Part shown: positions 9,646-18,227 of the stretch, in pieces
Position numbering within the stretch: the stretch's first letter is position 1
Layout: each line of letters opens with the position of its first letter
Source of the DNA: Lacisediminimonas profundi
GTDB taxonomy: Bacteria > Pseudomonadota > Gammaproteobacteria > Burkholderiales > Burkholderiaceae_D
Direction: 5' to 3'
Assembly (NCBI RefSeq): GCF_008831265.1
Contig: NZ_VTTH01000001.1
Span: forward strand, 248,001-312,000
Length of the DNA stretch: 64,000 nucleotides
Program-made: the position numbers and the translations under genes
The notes under the pieces: generated by a model
The model's input: the letters and a program-made list of their open reading frames with translations, nothing else
Databases searched by the model: none
What the model was told of the DNA's origin: nothing

Positions 9646-10110
9646 GTGAACATTTATAGCCTCGTGGCGCATGACCACCCCCCGATCGAACCCAAGCCGG
9701 AACTGCGCGAGCAGGAGCTGCTATGCAATGTGCCGTCCAATACGGTGCAGTCGATCCGCGCATTCAGGGTGGCCGAACTCCAGGCGGAGGCGGAACGGCT
9801 CGGGAATCATTTTCTTTACGCATATTGTGGCGACGCAACAACGAAGCATCAGGTTTTGGCGACGCTGGCGACCGCTTTTCATTTTCCCCGGCATTTTGGC
9901 AAGAATTTCGACGCCCTGTCGGACTGCCTGACCAGCCTGATGTTCAAGGCCGGTCCCCAGCCCGGGTTCCTGGTCGTGATCGAACAGCTTCCGCATACGC
10001 CGAAATTCGATCGTGAAGCGCGCGAGACCCTGCTGGACGTGTTCCGCGATGCGGCCGATTTCTGGGCCGACAAGAAAGTTGCGTTTCGCGTCTTCTATTC
10101 ATTCGAGTAG
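9646..10110 (+). CDS. Barstar family ribonuclease inhibitor
   Basis: A 154-residue cytosolic protein starting at GTG 9646, directly behind the RNase gene (3-base gap), so the two are translationally linked. The segment FPRHFGKNFDALSDCLT (about residues 82-98) matches the barstar inhibitory helix region, where an acidic or amide-rich helix plugs the RNase active site. It is longer than Bacillus barstar (about 90 residues): roughly 50 extra N-terminal residues precede the barstar fold, as in many proteobacterial homologues. Its job is presumably to protect the producer from RNase retained inside the cell. Confidence 0.88.
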   Translation: MNIYSLVAHDHPPIEPKPELREQELLCNVPSNTVQSIRAFRVAELQAEAERLGNHFLYAYCGDATTKHQVLATLATAFHFPRHFGKNFDALSDCLTSLMFKAGPQPGFLVVIEQLPHTPKFDREARETLLDVFRDAADFWADKKVAFRVFYSFE

Positions 10111-10126
10111 CGCGGGCTGGCGGCGT

Positions 10127-10154
10127 TTGGCCAGAAGTCGGGCCGGGGTACAAT
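10127..10154 (+). promoter_or_regulatory. Promoter of purN, probably producing a leaderless mRNA
   Basis: The -35 box TTGGCC (10127-10132), a 16-base spacer and the -10 box TACAAT (10149-10154) end 7 bases before ATG 10162. Transcription would begin at or next to the A of the start codon. An alternative ATG at 10153 would overlap the -10 box. Confidence 0.6.
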
Positions 10155-10161
10155 GCGCGCC

Positions 10162-10776
10162 ATGAAAAAAATCGTCATCCTGATCTCGGGACGTGGCAGC
10201 AACATGGAAGCCATACTCGAGACGGCGCGCCGCGACCAGTGGGATTCCCGAGTCGTTGCCGTCATCAGCAACCGTCCCGATGCCAAGGGCCTTGAAACCG
10301 CCGCCCGCTATGGCATTCCCACCGCGGTGGTGCCGTCGCGGTCGTATCCGGAGCGCGCCAGCTTTGACGCCGCCCTGCAGCAGGAAATCGACCGCCACGC
10401 GCCGGACCTGGTGGTGCTGGCCGGTTTCATGCGGATACTGACATCCGGTTTCGTCGAACATTATGCAGGGCGGCTACTGAACATCCATCCGTCGCTGCTG
10501 CCGGCATTCCCCGGCTTGGATACCCATGCGCGGGCGCTGGCAACCGGTGTCAGGTTCCATGGCGCAACCGTGCATTTCGTCACCGCCGAGCTCGATGTCG
10601 GGCCAATCGTGGACCAGGCCGTGGTGCCGGTCCTGCCCGAGGACACCGAAGAATCCCTGGCGGCACGCGTGCTGGAGCAGGAACACATCATCTACCCCCG
10701 CGCCGTGCGCGACGTCGCCGAAGGCCGGCTTCGTATCGTCCAGGGCCGGGTGCTGCCGTATACGTCTGACCGATGA
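10162..10776 (+). CDS. purN: Phosphoribosylglycinamide formyltransferase (GAR transformylase)
   Basis: A 204-residue folate-dependent enzyme of de novo purine synthesis, transferring formyl from 10-formyl-THF to GAR. The N-terminal ILISGRGSNM is the phosphate-binding loop. Catalytic residues are visible as Asn107 and His109 in NIHPSLLP and Asp145 in ELDVG. I chose ATG 10162 rather than ATG 10153 because the promoter just upstream overlaps the earlier ATG and because neither has a good Shine-Dalgarno sequence. The rRNA methyltransferase gene follows after 22 bases. Confidence 0.95.
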   Translation: MKKIVILISGRGSNMEAILETARRDQWDSRVVAVISNRPDAKGLETAARYGIPTAVVPSRSYPERASFDAALQQEIDRHAPDLVVLAGFMRILTSGFVEHYAGRLLNIHPSLLPAFPGLDTHARALATGVRFHGATVHFVTAELDVGPIVDQAVVPVLPEDTEESLAARVLEQEHIIYPRAVRDVAEGRLRIVQGRVLPYTSDR

Positions 10777-10798
10777 CTTTACTTTCAAGGATGCAGAC

Positions 10799-12082
10799 AT
10801 GAGACTTTCCCCCCTGGTAGCAGCAAGTACCGAGGCCGTGCTGCGCGAGATACTGCGCTTTGTCGGCCCCGCCGACATCACCCTGTCGCGCTATTTCCGC
10901 GAGAATCCCAAGCTGGGGCCGCGCGAGCGGGCGGCGTTGGCCGAAGCGGTCTACGCGGTCTTGCGAAACCGGCTTGTCTACACCAATTTTTCCGAATCGG
11001 GCAGCGGCCCGGCGATGCGGCGCATGGCCCTGCTGGGGCTGGCCGAGACAGTCGGCGTCGAGTCGATTGGCGGACTGGTGGAGACCGAGTCGCAGTGGCT
11101 CACGCGTGTAATGCAGATCGATCGCACCACATTGCCGCTGGCATTGCGCCTGAACCTGCCGGAGTGGCTGCTCAAGCGCCTGACCCAGCAGTTCGGCGAG
11201 GAGGGCGCCGTCGCATTTGCGGAAGGCCTCAACCGGGCTGCGCCGCTGGACTTGCGGGTCAACACGCTCAAGGCCAACCGCGAGGACGTGCTCTCGGCGC
11301 TGGCATCGGCCCAGATCGAATGCGCGGCTACCCCGTACTCGCCGCTCGGCGTCCGGATCGGCGTGAAGCCGGCGTTGCAGCACATCGCGCTGTTCCAGCA
11401 GGGTGCGATCGAGGTGCAGGATGAAGGCAGCCAGTTGCTGGTACAGGTGGTAGGCGCCAAGCGCGGCGAGATGGTTGTCGATTTCTGCGCTGGCGCAGGC
11501 GGCAAGACGCTCGGCCTTGGCGCTGCGATGCGCAATACCGGCCGGCTGTACGCATTCGATGTGTCGGAAAAGCGGCTGGCCAAACTCAAGCCACGGCTGG
11601 CGCGAAGTGGCCTGTCGAACGTCCATCCTGTCGTGATCGCCCACGAGAACGACGCCAAGGTGAAGCGCATGGCGGGCAAGGTCGACCGTGTGCTGATCGA
11701 TGCGCCCTGCAGCGGCTTGGGTACGCTGCGGCGCAATCCGGACATGAAGTGGCGCCAGAGCCCCGAGGGAGTACAGGAGCTGACCGCGAAGCAGGCCAGC
11801 ATACTGGCCGGGGCGGCGCGACTGGTCAAGCCGGGGGGCACCCTGGTGTATGCCACCTGCAGCATCCTGGAAGAGGAAAACGAGGGCATCGTCACGGCAT
11901 TTCTCGCCGGCCATGCAGAGTATTCGCTGGTGCCGATGAGCCAGGTGCTGGCGGAACAGAAAATCCCGCTGGAGATGGGCGATTACCTGAAACTGGCCCC
12001 TCATGTACATGGCACTGACGGATTCTTTGCCGCCGTCATGAGGCGGCAGGCGCCAGTCACAAGTTCACCTGCAGAGGAATGA
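10799..12082 (+). CDS. RsmB/NOP-family RNA (cytosine-5) methyltransferase
   Basis: A 427-residue SAM-dependent methyltransferase. An N-terminal helical NusB-like region (about 1-140) precedes the catalytic domain. The SAM motif VVDFCAGAGGKTLGL is followed by the two family cysteines: Cys304 in DAPCSGLGTLRRNPD and Cys354 in YATCS, one the nucleophile and one needed for product release. The most likely substrate is 16S rRNA (RsmB-like), but other NOP family targets cannot be excluded. It lies 22 bases after purN, and its stop overlaps the MscS gene start by 4 bases (ATGA). Confidence 0.92.
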   Translation: MRLSPLVAASTEAVLREILRFVGPADITLSRYFRENPKLGPRERAALAEAVYAVLRNRLVYTNFSESGSGPAMRRMALLGLAETVGVESIGGLVETESQWLTRVMQIDRTTLPLALRLNLPEWLLKRLTQQFGEEGAVAFAEGLNRAAPLDLRVNTLKANREDVLSALASAQIECAATPYSPLGVRIGVKPALQHIALFQQGAIEVQDEGSQLLVQVVGAKRGEMVVDFCAGAGGKTLGLGAAMRNTGRLYAFDVSEKRLAKLKPRLARSGLSNVHPVVIAHENDAKVKRMAGKVDRVLIDAPCSGLGTLRRNPDMKWRQSPEGVQELTAKQASILAGAARLVKPGGTLVYATCSILEEENEGIVTAFLAGHAEYSLVPMSQVLAEQKIPLEMGDYLKLAPHVHGTDGFFAAVMRRQAPVTSSPAEE

Positions 12083-13422
12083 AGGGCCTCGCACACGGAT
12101 TCTGGTCCGACCTTCTTTCGGACCTGCAGAACCCGCGGCTCGTCTGGCAGCTGGTGGCGATTGCCGTGTGCGTCGCAATCGGATGGGGAGCCGGCGCGCT
12201 GATGCGCCGCTGGCGCAAGGAGCACGACCAGGCGACGCTGGCCGGACGCACCATGCGGCCGCTGTCGACGGTGCTTGCGCCGCTGGTCGCGGCAGCCCTG
12301 CTGGCGCTGGTCAAGCCGGTGCTGGCCGGCTGGACCAGTGTCAGCATGCTGCGCATGGCAATTGCCCTGCTGATCTCGTTTGCCCTGATCCGGGGTGTGT
12401 TCTACGTGTTGAGGCGGGCATTTGCAAGCAGTGGCAATGTCGGCACCTTCCTCGTGATGTTCGAAAAATTGTTTGCCTTGCTGGTCTGGCTGGGTGTCGC
12501 GGCCTGGATCACCGGGATCTGGCCCGACGTGGTGGACTTTCTCGACCACACCGTGATCCCGATAGGCCGCAACAAGGTCAGCATGCTGACTATCTTGCAG
12601 GCGGGCGCTTCGGTTGCGGTCACCCTGGTGCTGGCCTTGTGGGTTGGTGCGCTGATCGAAGAGCGCCTGATGCGCGTCGAGACCGTGCACTCGTCGTTGC
12701 GGTCAGTGATGGTCCGGATCGTGCGGGCGATGCTGGTTCTGGTTGCCGTGCTGCTCAGCCTGTCGCTGGTTGGCATCGACCTCACCGTGCTTTCGGTCTT
12801 TGGTGGTGCATTGGGCGTGGGCCTCGGCCTCGGCCTGCAGAAGATCGTCGGCAGCTATTTTTCGGGGTTTGTGATCCTGCTCGAGCGCAGCATGACGCTG
12901 GGCGACCTGGTCAAGGTGGACCAGTACCAGGGCCAGGTGACCCGCATCAACGCCCGTTATACGGTGCTGCGGTCCGGTGACGGCGCGGAAACCATCGTGC
13001 CCAACGACATGTTTGTTTCGCAGACAGTGCAAAACTTTTCGCTGACCGATCGAAAGTCCCGGCTGGCCACCCAGGTGACGGTGGGCTATGAAACCGACCT
13101 GGACGCGCTGTTTCCGATGCTGACAGAGGCGGTTGCCGGGGTGCCCCGCGTGTGTGCCACCCCGGCACCGCAGGCCTTGCTGTTGCGTTTCGGCGCGGAC
13201 GGACTCGAGCTGGAGCTGGGATTCTGGTTGGAGGATCCGGAAAATGGCAGGGGAAACCTGGTGTCCGACGTTAACCTGGCGATCTGGCAAGTCATCAACA
13301 AACAGGGTGTCACCGTTCCCTATCCGCAGCGAGAAATCCGTTTCGTGGCCCCGGAGCAGCCTGTCGCTTCTCCGACTATCGTTGGCAAAGCGCCTTCTTT
13401 CGGCGACATAGCCGAAAAATAG
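12079..13422 (+). CDS. MscS-type mechanosensitive ion channel family protein
   Basis: A 447-residue inner-membrane protein with several N-terminal hydrophobic segments, more than the three of E. coli MscS. The pore-lining helix and beta domain follow: FGGALGVGLGLGLQKIVGSYFSGFVILLERSMTLGD is spread over about residues 236-275 and is the family signature. The C-terminal alpha/beta domain ends with VPYPQREI, also typical. Its role is osmotic-downshock protection or a related function. It is translationally coupled to the upstream methyltransferase gene. Confidence 0.92.
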   Translation: MKGLAHGFWSDLLSDLQNPRLVWQLVAIAVCVAIGWGAGALMRRWRKEHDQATLAGRTMRPLSTVLAPLVAAALLALVKPVLAGWTSVSMLRMAIALLISFALIRGVFYVLRRAFASSGNVGTFLVMFEKLFALLVWLGVAAWITGIWPDVVDFLDHTVIPIGRNKVSMLTILQAGASVAVTLVLALWVGALIEERLMRVETVHSSLRSVMVRIVRAMLVLVAVLLSLSLVGIDLTVLSVFGGALGVGLGLGLQKIVGSYFSGFVILLERSMTLGDLVKVDQYQGQVTRINARYTVLRSGDGAETIVPNDMFVSQTVQNFSLTDRKSRLATQVTVGYETDLDALFPMLTEAVAGVPRVCATPAPQALLLRFGADGLELELGFWLEDPENGRGNLVSDVNLAIWQVINKQGVTVPYPQREIRFVAPEQPVASPTIVGKAPSFGDIAEK

Positions 13423-13490
13423 CGTAAAATTCTTGCTTTCGTTGACCGGCGTCGCCATATGGCTGGACAGGTCACCCAAATGGAGCAGTA

Positions 13491-14699
13491 ATGACTTTGA
13501 ATGCAGTTTTCAACGCCGTGCTTGATTTCGCGGCAAACGGCGTTACCCGGGCCACGGCCTGGCAGGTTGTCATCTATACGCTGGTCGTGACCCATATCAC
13601 GATCGCGGCAGTAACAATTTACCTGCATCGCTGCCAGGCGCACCGCGCGCTGGACCTGCACGCGATCCCAAGCCACTTCTTCCGGTTCTGGCTGTGGATG
13701 ACCACGGGCATGGGCACCCAGCAATGGGCGGCTGTCCATCGCAAGCACCACGCCAAGTGCGAGACCGAAGAAGATCCGCACAGCCCGCAGACCCGCGGCA
13801 TCAAGAAAGTGCTGCTTGAAGGCGCGGAACTGTACCGCATCGAGTCGAGAAATCTCGAAACCATCGAGAAATACGGCAAGGGTACGCCGGACGATTGGAT
13901 CGAGCGCAACATCTATGTCCCGCACTCGGTGCTCGGCATAGCCTTGATGCTGATTGTCAACGTCGCGCTGTTCGGCGTGGTCGGTGTTTCGGTTTGGGCA
14001 GTCCAGATGATGTGGATCCCGATCACTGCCGCCGGCATCATCAACGGCATCGGTCATTATTGGGGTTACCGCAATTTCGACTGTAACGATGCGGCTACCA
14101 ATGTATTTCCGATCGGCATCCTGATCGGCGGCGAGGAACTGCATAACAACCACCACACATTCGGGACCTCGGCCAAGCTTTCGTCGAAGTGGTACGAGTT
14201 CGACATCGGCTGGATGTATATCCGCATGATGGAAATGGTGGGATTGGCCAAGGTCAAGAAGGTCGCACCCGAGCCGAAATTTGATCGTCGCAAGTCGGTG
14301 GCTGACCATGCCACGCTGCAGGCAGTGGTAGCGAATCGCTACGACGTGATGGCGAAATATGCCAAGACCCTGAAGCAGGCGTGGGCAGACGAAATCGAAC
14401 ACCTGAAGAACAAGGGTGATTTCGCGCCGCGTACACTCAAGACTACCCGCAAGTTGCTACAGCAGGAACCGGCGAAGCTGGAAGCGCCGCAGCGCCAGCA
14501 GCTTGGCGAGATCCTTGCCCATAGCAAACCACTCAAGACCATGCACGACATGCGAGTCGAGCTGGCAGCGATCTGGGAGCGATCCCATTTCACCAGCGAG
14601 CAGTTGCTGCACCTGCTGCAGGACTGGTGCAAGCGCGCCGAGGAGTCGGGGATCAAGTCCCTGCAAGAGTTTTCGCTGAGGCTGCGCAGCTACGCATGA
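13491..14699 (+). CDS. DesA-type acyl-lipid/acyl-CoA fatty acid desaturase with C-terminal helical tail
   Basis: A 402-residue membrane di-iron desaturase. The three histidine boxes are HRCQAH (46-51), HRKHH (83-87) and HNNHH (218-222), and NGIGHYWGYRNF carries an additional His. The layout matches Pseudomonas DesA (aerobic delta-9 desaturation of membrane phospholipid acyl chains), including a soluble tail of about 140 residues after the desaturase core. That tail (MRVELAAIWERS...LLQDWCKRAEESGI) is helical and looks, by eye, like the C-terminal part of ISL3-type transposases. It is monocistronic: 68 bases after mscS, with a terminator behind. Confidence 0.9.
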   Translation: MTLNAVFNAVLDFAANGVTRATAWQVVIYTLVVTHITIAAVTIYLHRCQAHRALDLHAIPSHFFRFWLWMTTGMGTQQWAAVHRKHHAKCETEEDPHSPQTRGIKKVLLEGAELYRIESRNLETIEKYGKGTPDDWIERNIYVPHSVLGIALMLIVNVALFGVVGVSVWAVQMMWIPITAAGIINGIGHYWGYRNFDCNDAATNVFPIGILIGGEELHNNHHTFGTSAKLSSKWYEFDIGWMYIRMMEMVGLAKVKKVAPEPKFDRRKSVADHATLQAVVANRYDVMAKYAKTLKQAWADEIEHLKNKGDFAPRTLKTTRKLLQQEPAKLEAPQRQQLGEILAHSKPLKTMHDMRVELAAIWERSHFTSEQLLHLLQDWCKRAEESGIKSLQEFSLRLRSYA

Positions 14700-14729
14700 C
14701 GCAGCGGTAGCTGAGGAACGGTTCAATGG

Positions 14730-14756
14730 ACGGGGCGCACTTTGCGCCCCGTTTCA
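14730..14756 (+). terminator. Probable terminator after the desaturase gene
   Basis: A 10-bp perfect stem ACGGGGCGCA/TGCGCCCCGT (14730-14739, 14743-14752) has a 3-base loop. The T-tract is short (TTCATATT). Confidence 0.7.
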
Positions 14757-14782
14757 TATTCAAGGGTGCTTGCGCTGTGCCT

Positions 14783-15181
14783 TTATCTCGGGGTCAGGTC
14801 CACTGGCTCGGGCGGCGGACTTGGTCCCGGCTCAAGCGAACGTGTCTCCCGATAGATGCCGCCGCTTTCGATGCTTCCGCTGCTTACCCCGCCACCTTCC
14901 ACCCGGCGTATGCAGTCGTCGCGCTCAGGCCCTGACAATGGGCGGCAGCGCTCCAGCGCATTCTTTCGATAGTCGGCGCCAGCGTCGTCCAATCTCCCGC
15001 GTTTAAGCTCCTGCCGTGCGGCGGCTTCCTCGCGCAGGCAGGTGGCCCGCTCTTCCCCGGAGCGCCCTGCACAGGCTGCAGCCCCTGCTTGCGACAATGC
15101 GTTGGAGGAGGCCAGGAGCGCAGCAGGCAGCAGCGTCGCGATCAGCATGGCCGTGACCTGGTTGAATGGATTCCTGTTCAT
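14783..15181 (-). CDS. Exported hypothetical protein with four conserved cysteines
   Basis: A 132-residue protein. The ATG at 15181 gives a signal peptide (MNRNPFNQVTAMLIATLLPAALLASSNALSQA). The mature part contains AACAGRSGEERATCLREEAAARQE and then ALERCRPLSGPERDDCIRR, i.e. two CxnC helical hairpins, followed by GGGVSSGSIESGGIYRET and a Pro-rich end. This pattern recurs in exported hypothetical proteins of Burkholderiales; no function is known to me. The two cysteine pairs probably form disulfides in the periplasm. Confidence 0.75.
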   Translation of the reverse strand: MNRNPFNQVTAMLIATLLPAALLASSNALSQAGAAACAGRSGEERATCLREEAAARQELKRGRLDDAGADYRKNALERCRPLSGPERDDCIRRVEGGGVSSGSIESGGIYRETRSLEPGPSPPPEPVDLTPR

Positions 15182-15297
15182 CCTGGTACCTGTCGGATTC
15201 TCTGTGTCGCCCAGAGTAGGGGAGCAGAGCAGGGCGCATGTGCAGAAATCGAACATGCTTGAGGCCGGACAACAGGAGAGCAGGATATGGGCAGGCG

Positions 15298-15328
15298 AAA
15301 AAAAGCCCCGGCAATGCGGGGCTTTTTT
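15298..15328 (-). terminator. Terminator of the rpmB-rpmG operon (bidirectional)
   Basis: On the minus strand a GCCCCGCA...CGGGGC stem is followed by a run of about seven T (A at 15298-15304). A T-run also follows on the plus strand. Confidence 0.9.
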
Positions 15329-15346
15329 AACAGGACAGCAGATCGA

Positions 15347-15514
15347 TTACTTGATCTTTGTCTCTTTGTATTCGACGTGCTTGCGAACGACCGGGTCGAA
15401 CTTCAGCATCGAGAGTTTTTCGGGCGTCGTTTTCTTGTTTTTGGTGGTGGTGTAGAAGTGACCGGTACCTGCGGTCGACTCCATCTTGATCTTGTCGCGG
15501 CCTTTCGAAGCCAT
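15347..15514 (-). CDS. rpmG: 50S ribosomal protein L33
   Basis: A 55-residue protein beginning [14 protein letters not shown] and ending [10 protein letters not shown], full length for L33. It lacks the CxxC zinc pairs found in some L33 paralogues (C- form). The start ATG at 15514 follows CGAGGAAT. It lies 31 bases downstream of rpmB in the same direction, the usual L28-L33 operon, with a strong terminator after it. Confidence 0.97.
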   Translation of the reverse strand: MASKGRDKIKMESTAGTGHFYTTTKNKKTTPEKLSMLKFDPVVRKHVEYKETKIK

Positions 15515-15545
15515 GGTAATTCCTCGTTATCTGGTAAAAATTGGG

Positions 15546-15815
15546 TCAGGCTGGCGCGGTGAACTTCTTCGGCGCGCCGGGGATGTTCTCGCCACGTGCG
15601 AGCATGTCCTGGAGAACCGCCTCGATACCGATTTTTTCGATGGTGCGCAGGCCGGCTGCGGACAGGCGCAGCGTCACAAAGCGGCCGAGGGATTCGACCC
15701 ACAGGCGACGTTGTTGCAGGTTAGGCAACTGGCGACGCTTGGTTTTGTTGTTGGCGTGGGATACGTGGTTGCCGACCTTCGGCTTCTTCCCTGTTACTTG
15801 GCATACACGTGCCAT
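15546..15815 (-). CDS. rpmB: 50S ribosomal protein L28
   Basis: An 89-residue protein beginning [28 protein letters not shown] in the usual way. It is about 11 residues longer at the C-terminus than E. coli L28 (78 residues), ending [11 protein letters not shown]. It is first gene of the rpmB-rpmG operon, with a well-matched sigma-70 promoter about 40 bases upstream. Confidence 0.97.
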   Translation of the reverse strand: MARVCQVTGKKPKVGNHVSHANNKTKRRQLPNLQQRRLWVESLGRFVTLRLSAAGLRTIEKIGIEAVLQDMLARGENIPGAPKKFTAPA

Positions 15816-15856
15816 TTGCTTGCTCCTGTGAATACGCGAAAATTCGGAAAACGACG

Positions 15857-15885
15857 AGTATAGCGAAAAAATTCAGACGATTCAA
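15857..15885 (-). promoter_or_regulatory. Sigma-70 promoter of rpmB-rpmG
   Basis: Reading the minus strand, -35 TTGAAT (15885-15880), a 17-base spacer and -10 TATACT (15862-15857) precede rpmB by about 40 bases. Confidence 0.85.
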
Positions 15886-15950
15886 CGACTTGCGTAAAAC
15901 AATAGTTACGTAATAATTTTACGGTATTTAACATTTGCGATGGCTGGCCG

Positions 15951-16625
15951 CTACAGGTGTCCGTGCTCAGAGAATGAATAGCTGAGCTTGCCAGCTACGA
16001 TGAAATGATCGTGGACCTTGACGTCCACCAGCGCCAGCGCTTGTTGCAGGCTGCGGGTGAGTACATGATCGGCCCCGCTGGGGCTCGGATCCCCGGACGG
16101 ATGATTATGGGCCAGGATCACGCCGGCGGCATTGCGGGCGAGCGATGCTTTCACGACTTCGCGCGGATAAACACTGGCTTGCGTCAGTGTGCCGCGAAAC
16201 ATCTCCTCGTAGCCCAGCATCCGGTTGCGCACGTCAAGGAACATCACCGCGAATGTTTCATGGCCGCTATGGCTCAGGCTGCGGCCCAGGAAGTCTCGTA
16301 CGCAGGATGGCGTTTTCATCACGTCTCCCTGGCTCAACTCTTCCTGATGCATGCGCCGGCCAAGTTCAAGTGCCGCATGAAGAACGGCGTACTTCGCAGG
16401 GCCAATCCCCTGCACGCTGGAGAAATCGCCCAGGCTTGCGTCGAACAGGTTCCGCAGCGAGCCAAAACGGACGATCAGATCACGCCCGATGTCGACCGCA
16501 CTTTTGCCGGCAACGCCGGTGCGCAGGAACAGGGCGAGCAACTCGGCGTCGGACAGGGTGCGCGCGCCACCGGTCAGCAAGCGTTCACGGGGTCTGGAGT
16601 CAATTGGCCAATCGGTGATACGCAT
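15951..16625 (-). CDS. radC: RadC/MPN-family JAMM protein
   Basis: A 224-residue protein starting at ATG 16625 (preceded by GAAAGG), which removes an unrelated N-terminal extension. An N-terminal helix-hairpin-helix-like region (ELLALFLRTG ... SSVQGIGPAKYAVL, about residues 30-85) precedes the JAMM motif HNHPSGDPSPSGAD near residue 172, expected to bind zinc. The family was historically linked to DNA repair, but no clear biochemical role is established. It diverges from slpA, sharing a 102-base intergenic region. Confidence 0.93.
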   Translation of the reverse strand: MRITDWPIDSRPRERLLTGGARTLSDAELLALFLRTGVAGKSAVDIGRDLIVRFGSLRNLFDASLGDFSSVQGIGPAKYAVLHAALELGRRMHQEELSQGDVMKTPSCVRDFLGRSLSHSGHETFAVMFLDVRNRMLGYEEMFRGTLTQASVYPREVVKASLARNAAGVILAHNHPSGDPSPSGADHVLTRSLQQALALVDVKVHDHFIVAGKLSYSFSEHGHL

Positions 16626-16727
16626 GAACGTGCCTTTCGCAGGAGGGGAGGGCAATCGAATGGGCGGTCGACTGCGGGGTGGCTTAAAATAGAGGCCAAG
16701 CCAAGAGTCGCAAAAATTCACAATTCC

Positions 16728-17180
16728 ATGTCAAATCTATCACAATCTGTTGTCCATCCCGGCGCCCACCTGACGCTTCACTATCGCCTGCGCGCCGGAG
16801 AGAGCGAAATCGTCAGTACTTTCGACGGCACGCCCGCTACATTGCAGGTCGGCAGCGGGCAACTGGCGCCGTTCCTCGAGCAGTGTCTGCTGGGCCTGGA
16901 AGAAGGCACGCACCGCAGTTTTTCGCTGAAGCCCGAAGAGGCCTTCGGCGAGCGCAACCCGGCGCTGCTGCAGCGCGTGACCCGCGACATGCTGAAGCAG
17001 CACTCGGCCGACGGCGAGCAATACGTCGTTGGGGACGTGGTGGAATTTGCGGCCCCCGGCGGCGGCCGTTTTGCGGGCGTGATCCGCGAGTGCGGCGAAA
17101 ACGACGCGCTGTTCGACTTCAATCATCCGCTGGCCGGCCAGGCAGTGGATTTCGAAGTGAAGATCATCGGGGTCATATGA
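16728..17180 (+). CDS. slpA: FKBP-type peptidyl-prolyl isomerase, SlpA type
   Basis: A 150-residue protein: an FKBP domain ([13 protein letters not shown]..., [13 protein letters not shown]) with the inserted IF chaperone loop characteristic of SlyD/SlpA, but without the His/Cys-rich SlyD tail. It catalyses prolyl isomerisation and assists folding in the cytosol. The start ATG 16728 agrees with the family N-terminus. Its stop overlaps ispH by 4 bases (ATGA); the slpA-ispH pairing is widespread in proteobacteria. A TAAAAT -10-like box lies at 16685-16690. Confidence 0.93.
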   Translation: MSNLSQSVVHPGAHLTLHYRLRAGESEIVSTFDGTPATLQVGSGQLAPFLEQCLLGLEEGTHRSFSLKPEEAFGERNPALLQRVTRDMLKQHSADGEQYVVGDVVEFAAPGGGRFAGVIRECGENDALFDFNHPLAGQAVDFEVKIIGVI

Positions 17181-18127
17181 CGACCGACCAGGAAATCCTG
17201 CTGGCTCAGCCGCGCGGTTTCTGCGCCGGGGTTGATCGCGCAATCGAGATCGTCGAGCGGGCGCTTGCCAGGTTTGGCGCGCCGATCTACGTGCGTCACG
17301 AGATCGTGCACAACGCCTATGTGGTCAACGACTTGCGAACCAAGGGAGCGATCTTCATCGAGGACCTGGCCGACGTGCCGGCCGGCAGCACGCTGGTTTT
17401 TTCCGCCCATGGCGTGCCGAAATCAGTACAGGCCGAGGCAGAGCGTCGCGGCCTGAACGTGTTCGATGCGACCTGTCCGCTGGTCACCAAGGTGCATGTC
17501 GAAGTGGCCAAGATGCGGCGCGATGGCCGTGAAATCGTCATGATCGGGCACCACGGCCATCCCGAGGTCGAAGGGACGATGGGGCAGTCGGAAGACGGCA
17601 TGCTGCTGGTGGAAACCGCGGACGATGTCGCCCGCTTGCAGGTGCAGGACCCGGACCGGCTCGCCTATGTCACCCAGACCACGCTGTCGGTCGACGACAC
17701 CACCGAAGTGATCGCCGCCCTGCGTGCGCGCTTTCCGGCCATTGCGGAGCCGAAGAAGGCCGATATCTGCTATGCGACCACCAACCGCCAGGAGGCCGTC
17801 AAGTTCATGGCGCCGCAGGTGGACGTGGTGATCGTGGTCGGCAGCCCGAACAGTTCCAACTCCAACCGGTTGCGGGAAGTGGCGCAAAAGAAGGGAGCGC
17901 CGGCCTACATGGTGGACAGCGCCGACGACATCCGCCCGGAATGGCTGCAGGGCAAGCGGCGCATTGGCGTCACCGCCGGCGCTTCGGCGCCGGAAGTCCT
18001 GGTCAATGCGGTCATCGTGCGCCTGAAGCAGCTGGGTGCCTCGAGCGTGCGTACCCTCGAGGGGGCTGAGGAACACGTTACCTTCCCGTTGCCAAAAGGC
18101 CTGGCGGACGTCTCCCGTCCCGGCTGA
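17177..18127 (+). CDS. ispH: 4-hydroxy-3-methylbut-2-enyl diphosphate reductase
   Basis: A 316-residue [4Fe-4S] enzyme making IPP and DMAPP in the last step of the MEP isoprenoid pathway. The cluster ligands are visible as Cys16 in RGFCAGV, Cys100 in DATCPLV and Cys198 in DICYATTN. The conserved [14 protein letters not shown] and SNSNRL segments are present. The start overlaps the slpA stop, so the two genes are translationally coupled. A strong terminator follows. Confidence 0.97.
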   Translation: MTTDQEILLAQPRGFCAGVDRAIEIVERALARFGAPIYVRHEIVHNAYVVNDLRTKGAIFIEDLADVPAGSTLVFSAHGVPKSVQAEAERRGLNVFDATCPLVTKVHVEVAKMRRDGREIVMIGHHGHPEVEGTMGQSEDGMLLVETADDVARLQVQDPDRLAYVTQTTLSVDDTTEVIAALRARFPAIAEPKKADICYATTNRQEAVKFMAPQVDVVIVVGSPNSSNSNRLREVAQKKGAPAYMVDSADDIRPEWLQGKRRIGVTAGASAPEVLVNAVIVRLKQLGASSVRTLEGAEEHVTFPLPKGLADVSRPG

Positions 18128-18159
18128 ACCGGAGCGCAAGGCTTGCAAAAATCTGAAAG

Positions 18160-18190
18160 GCACTCCACTCTCCCGGAGTGCTTTTTTTTT
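18160..18190 (+). terminator. Rho-independent terminator after ispH
   Basis: GCACTCC (18160-18166) pairs with GGAGTGC (18175-18181) over an 8-base loop, followed by nine T. Confidence 0.92.
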
Positions 18191-18227
18191 AGCCTCCCGG
18201 CTTGCGCGGCCAATTTGAAAGGCATCG

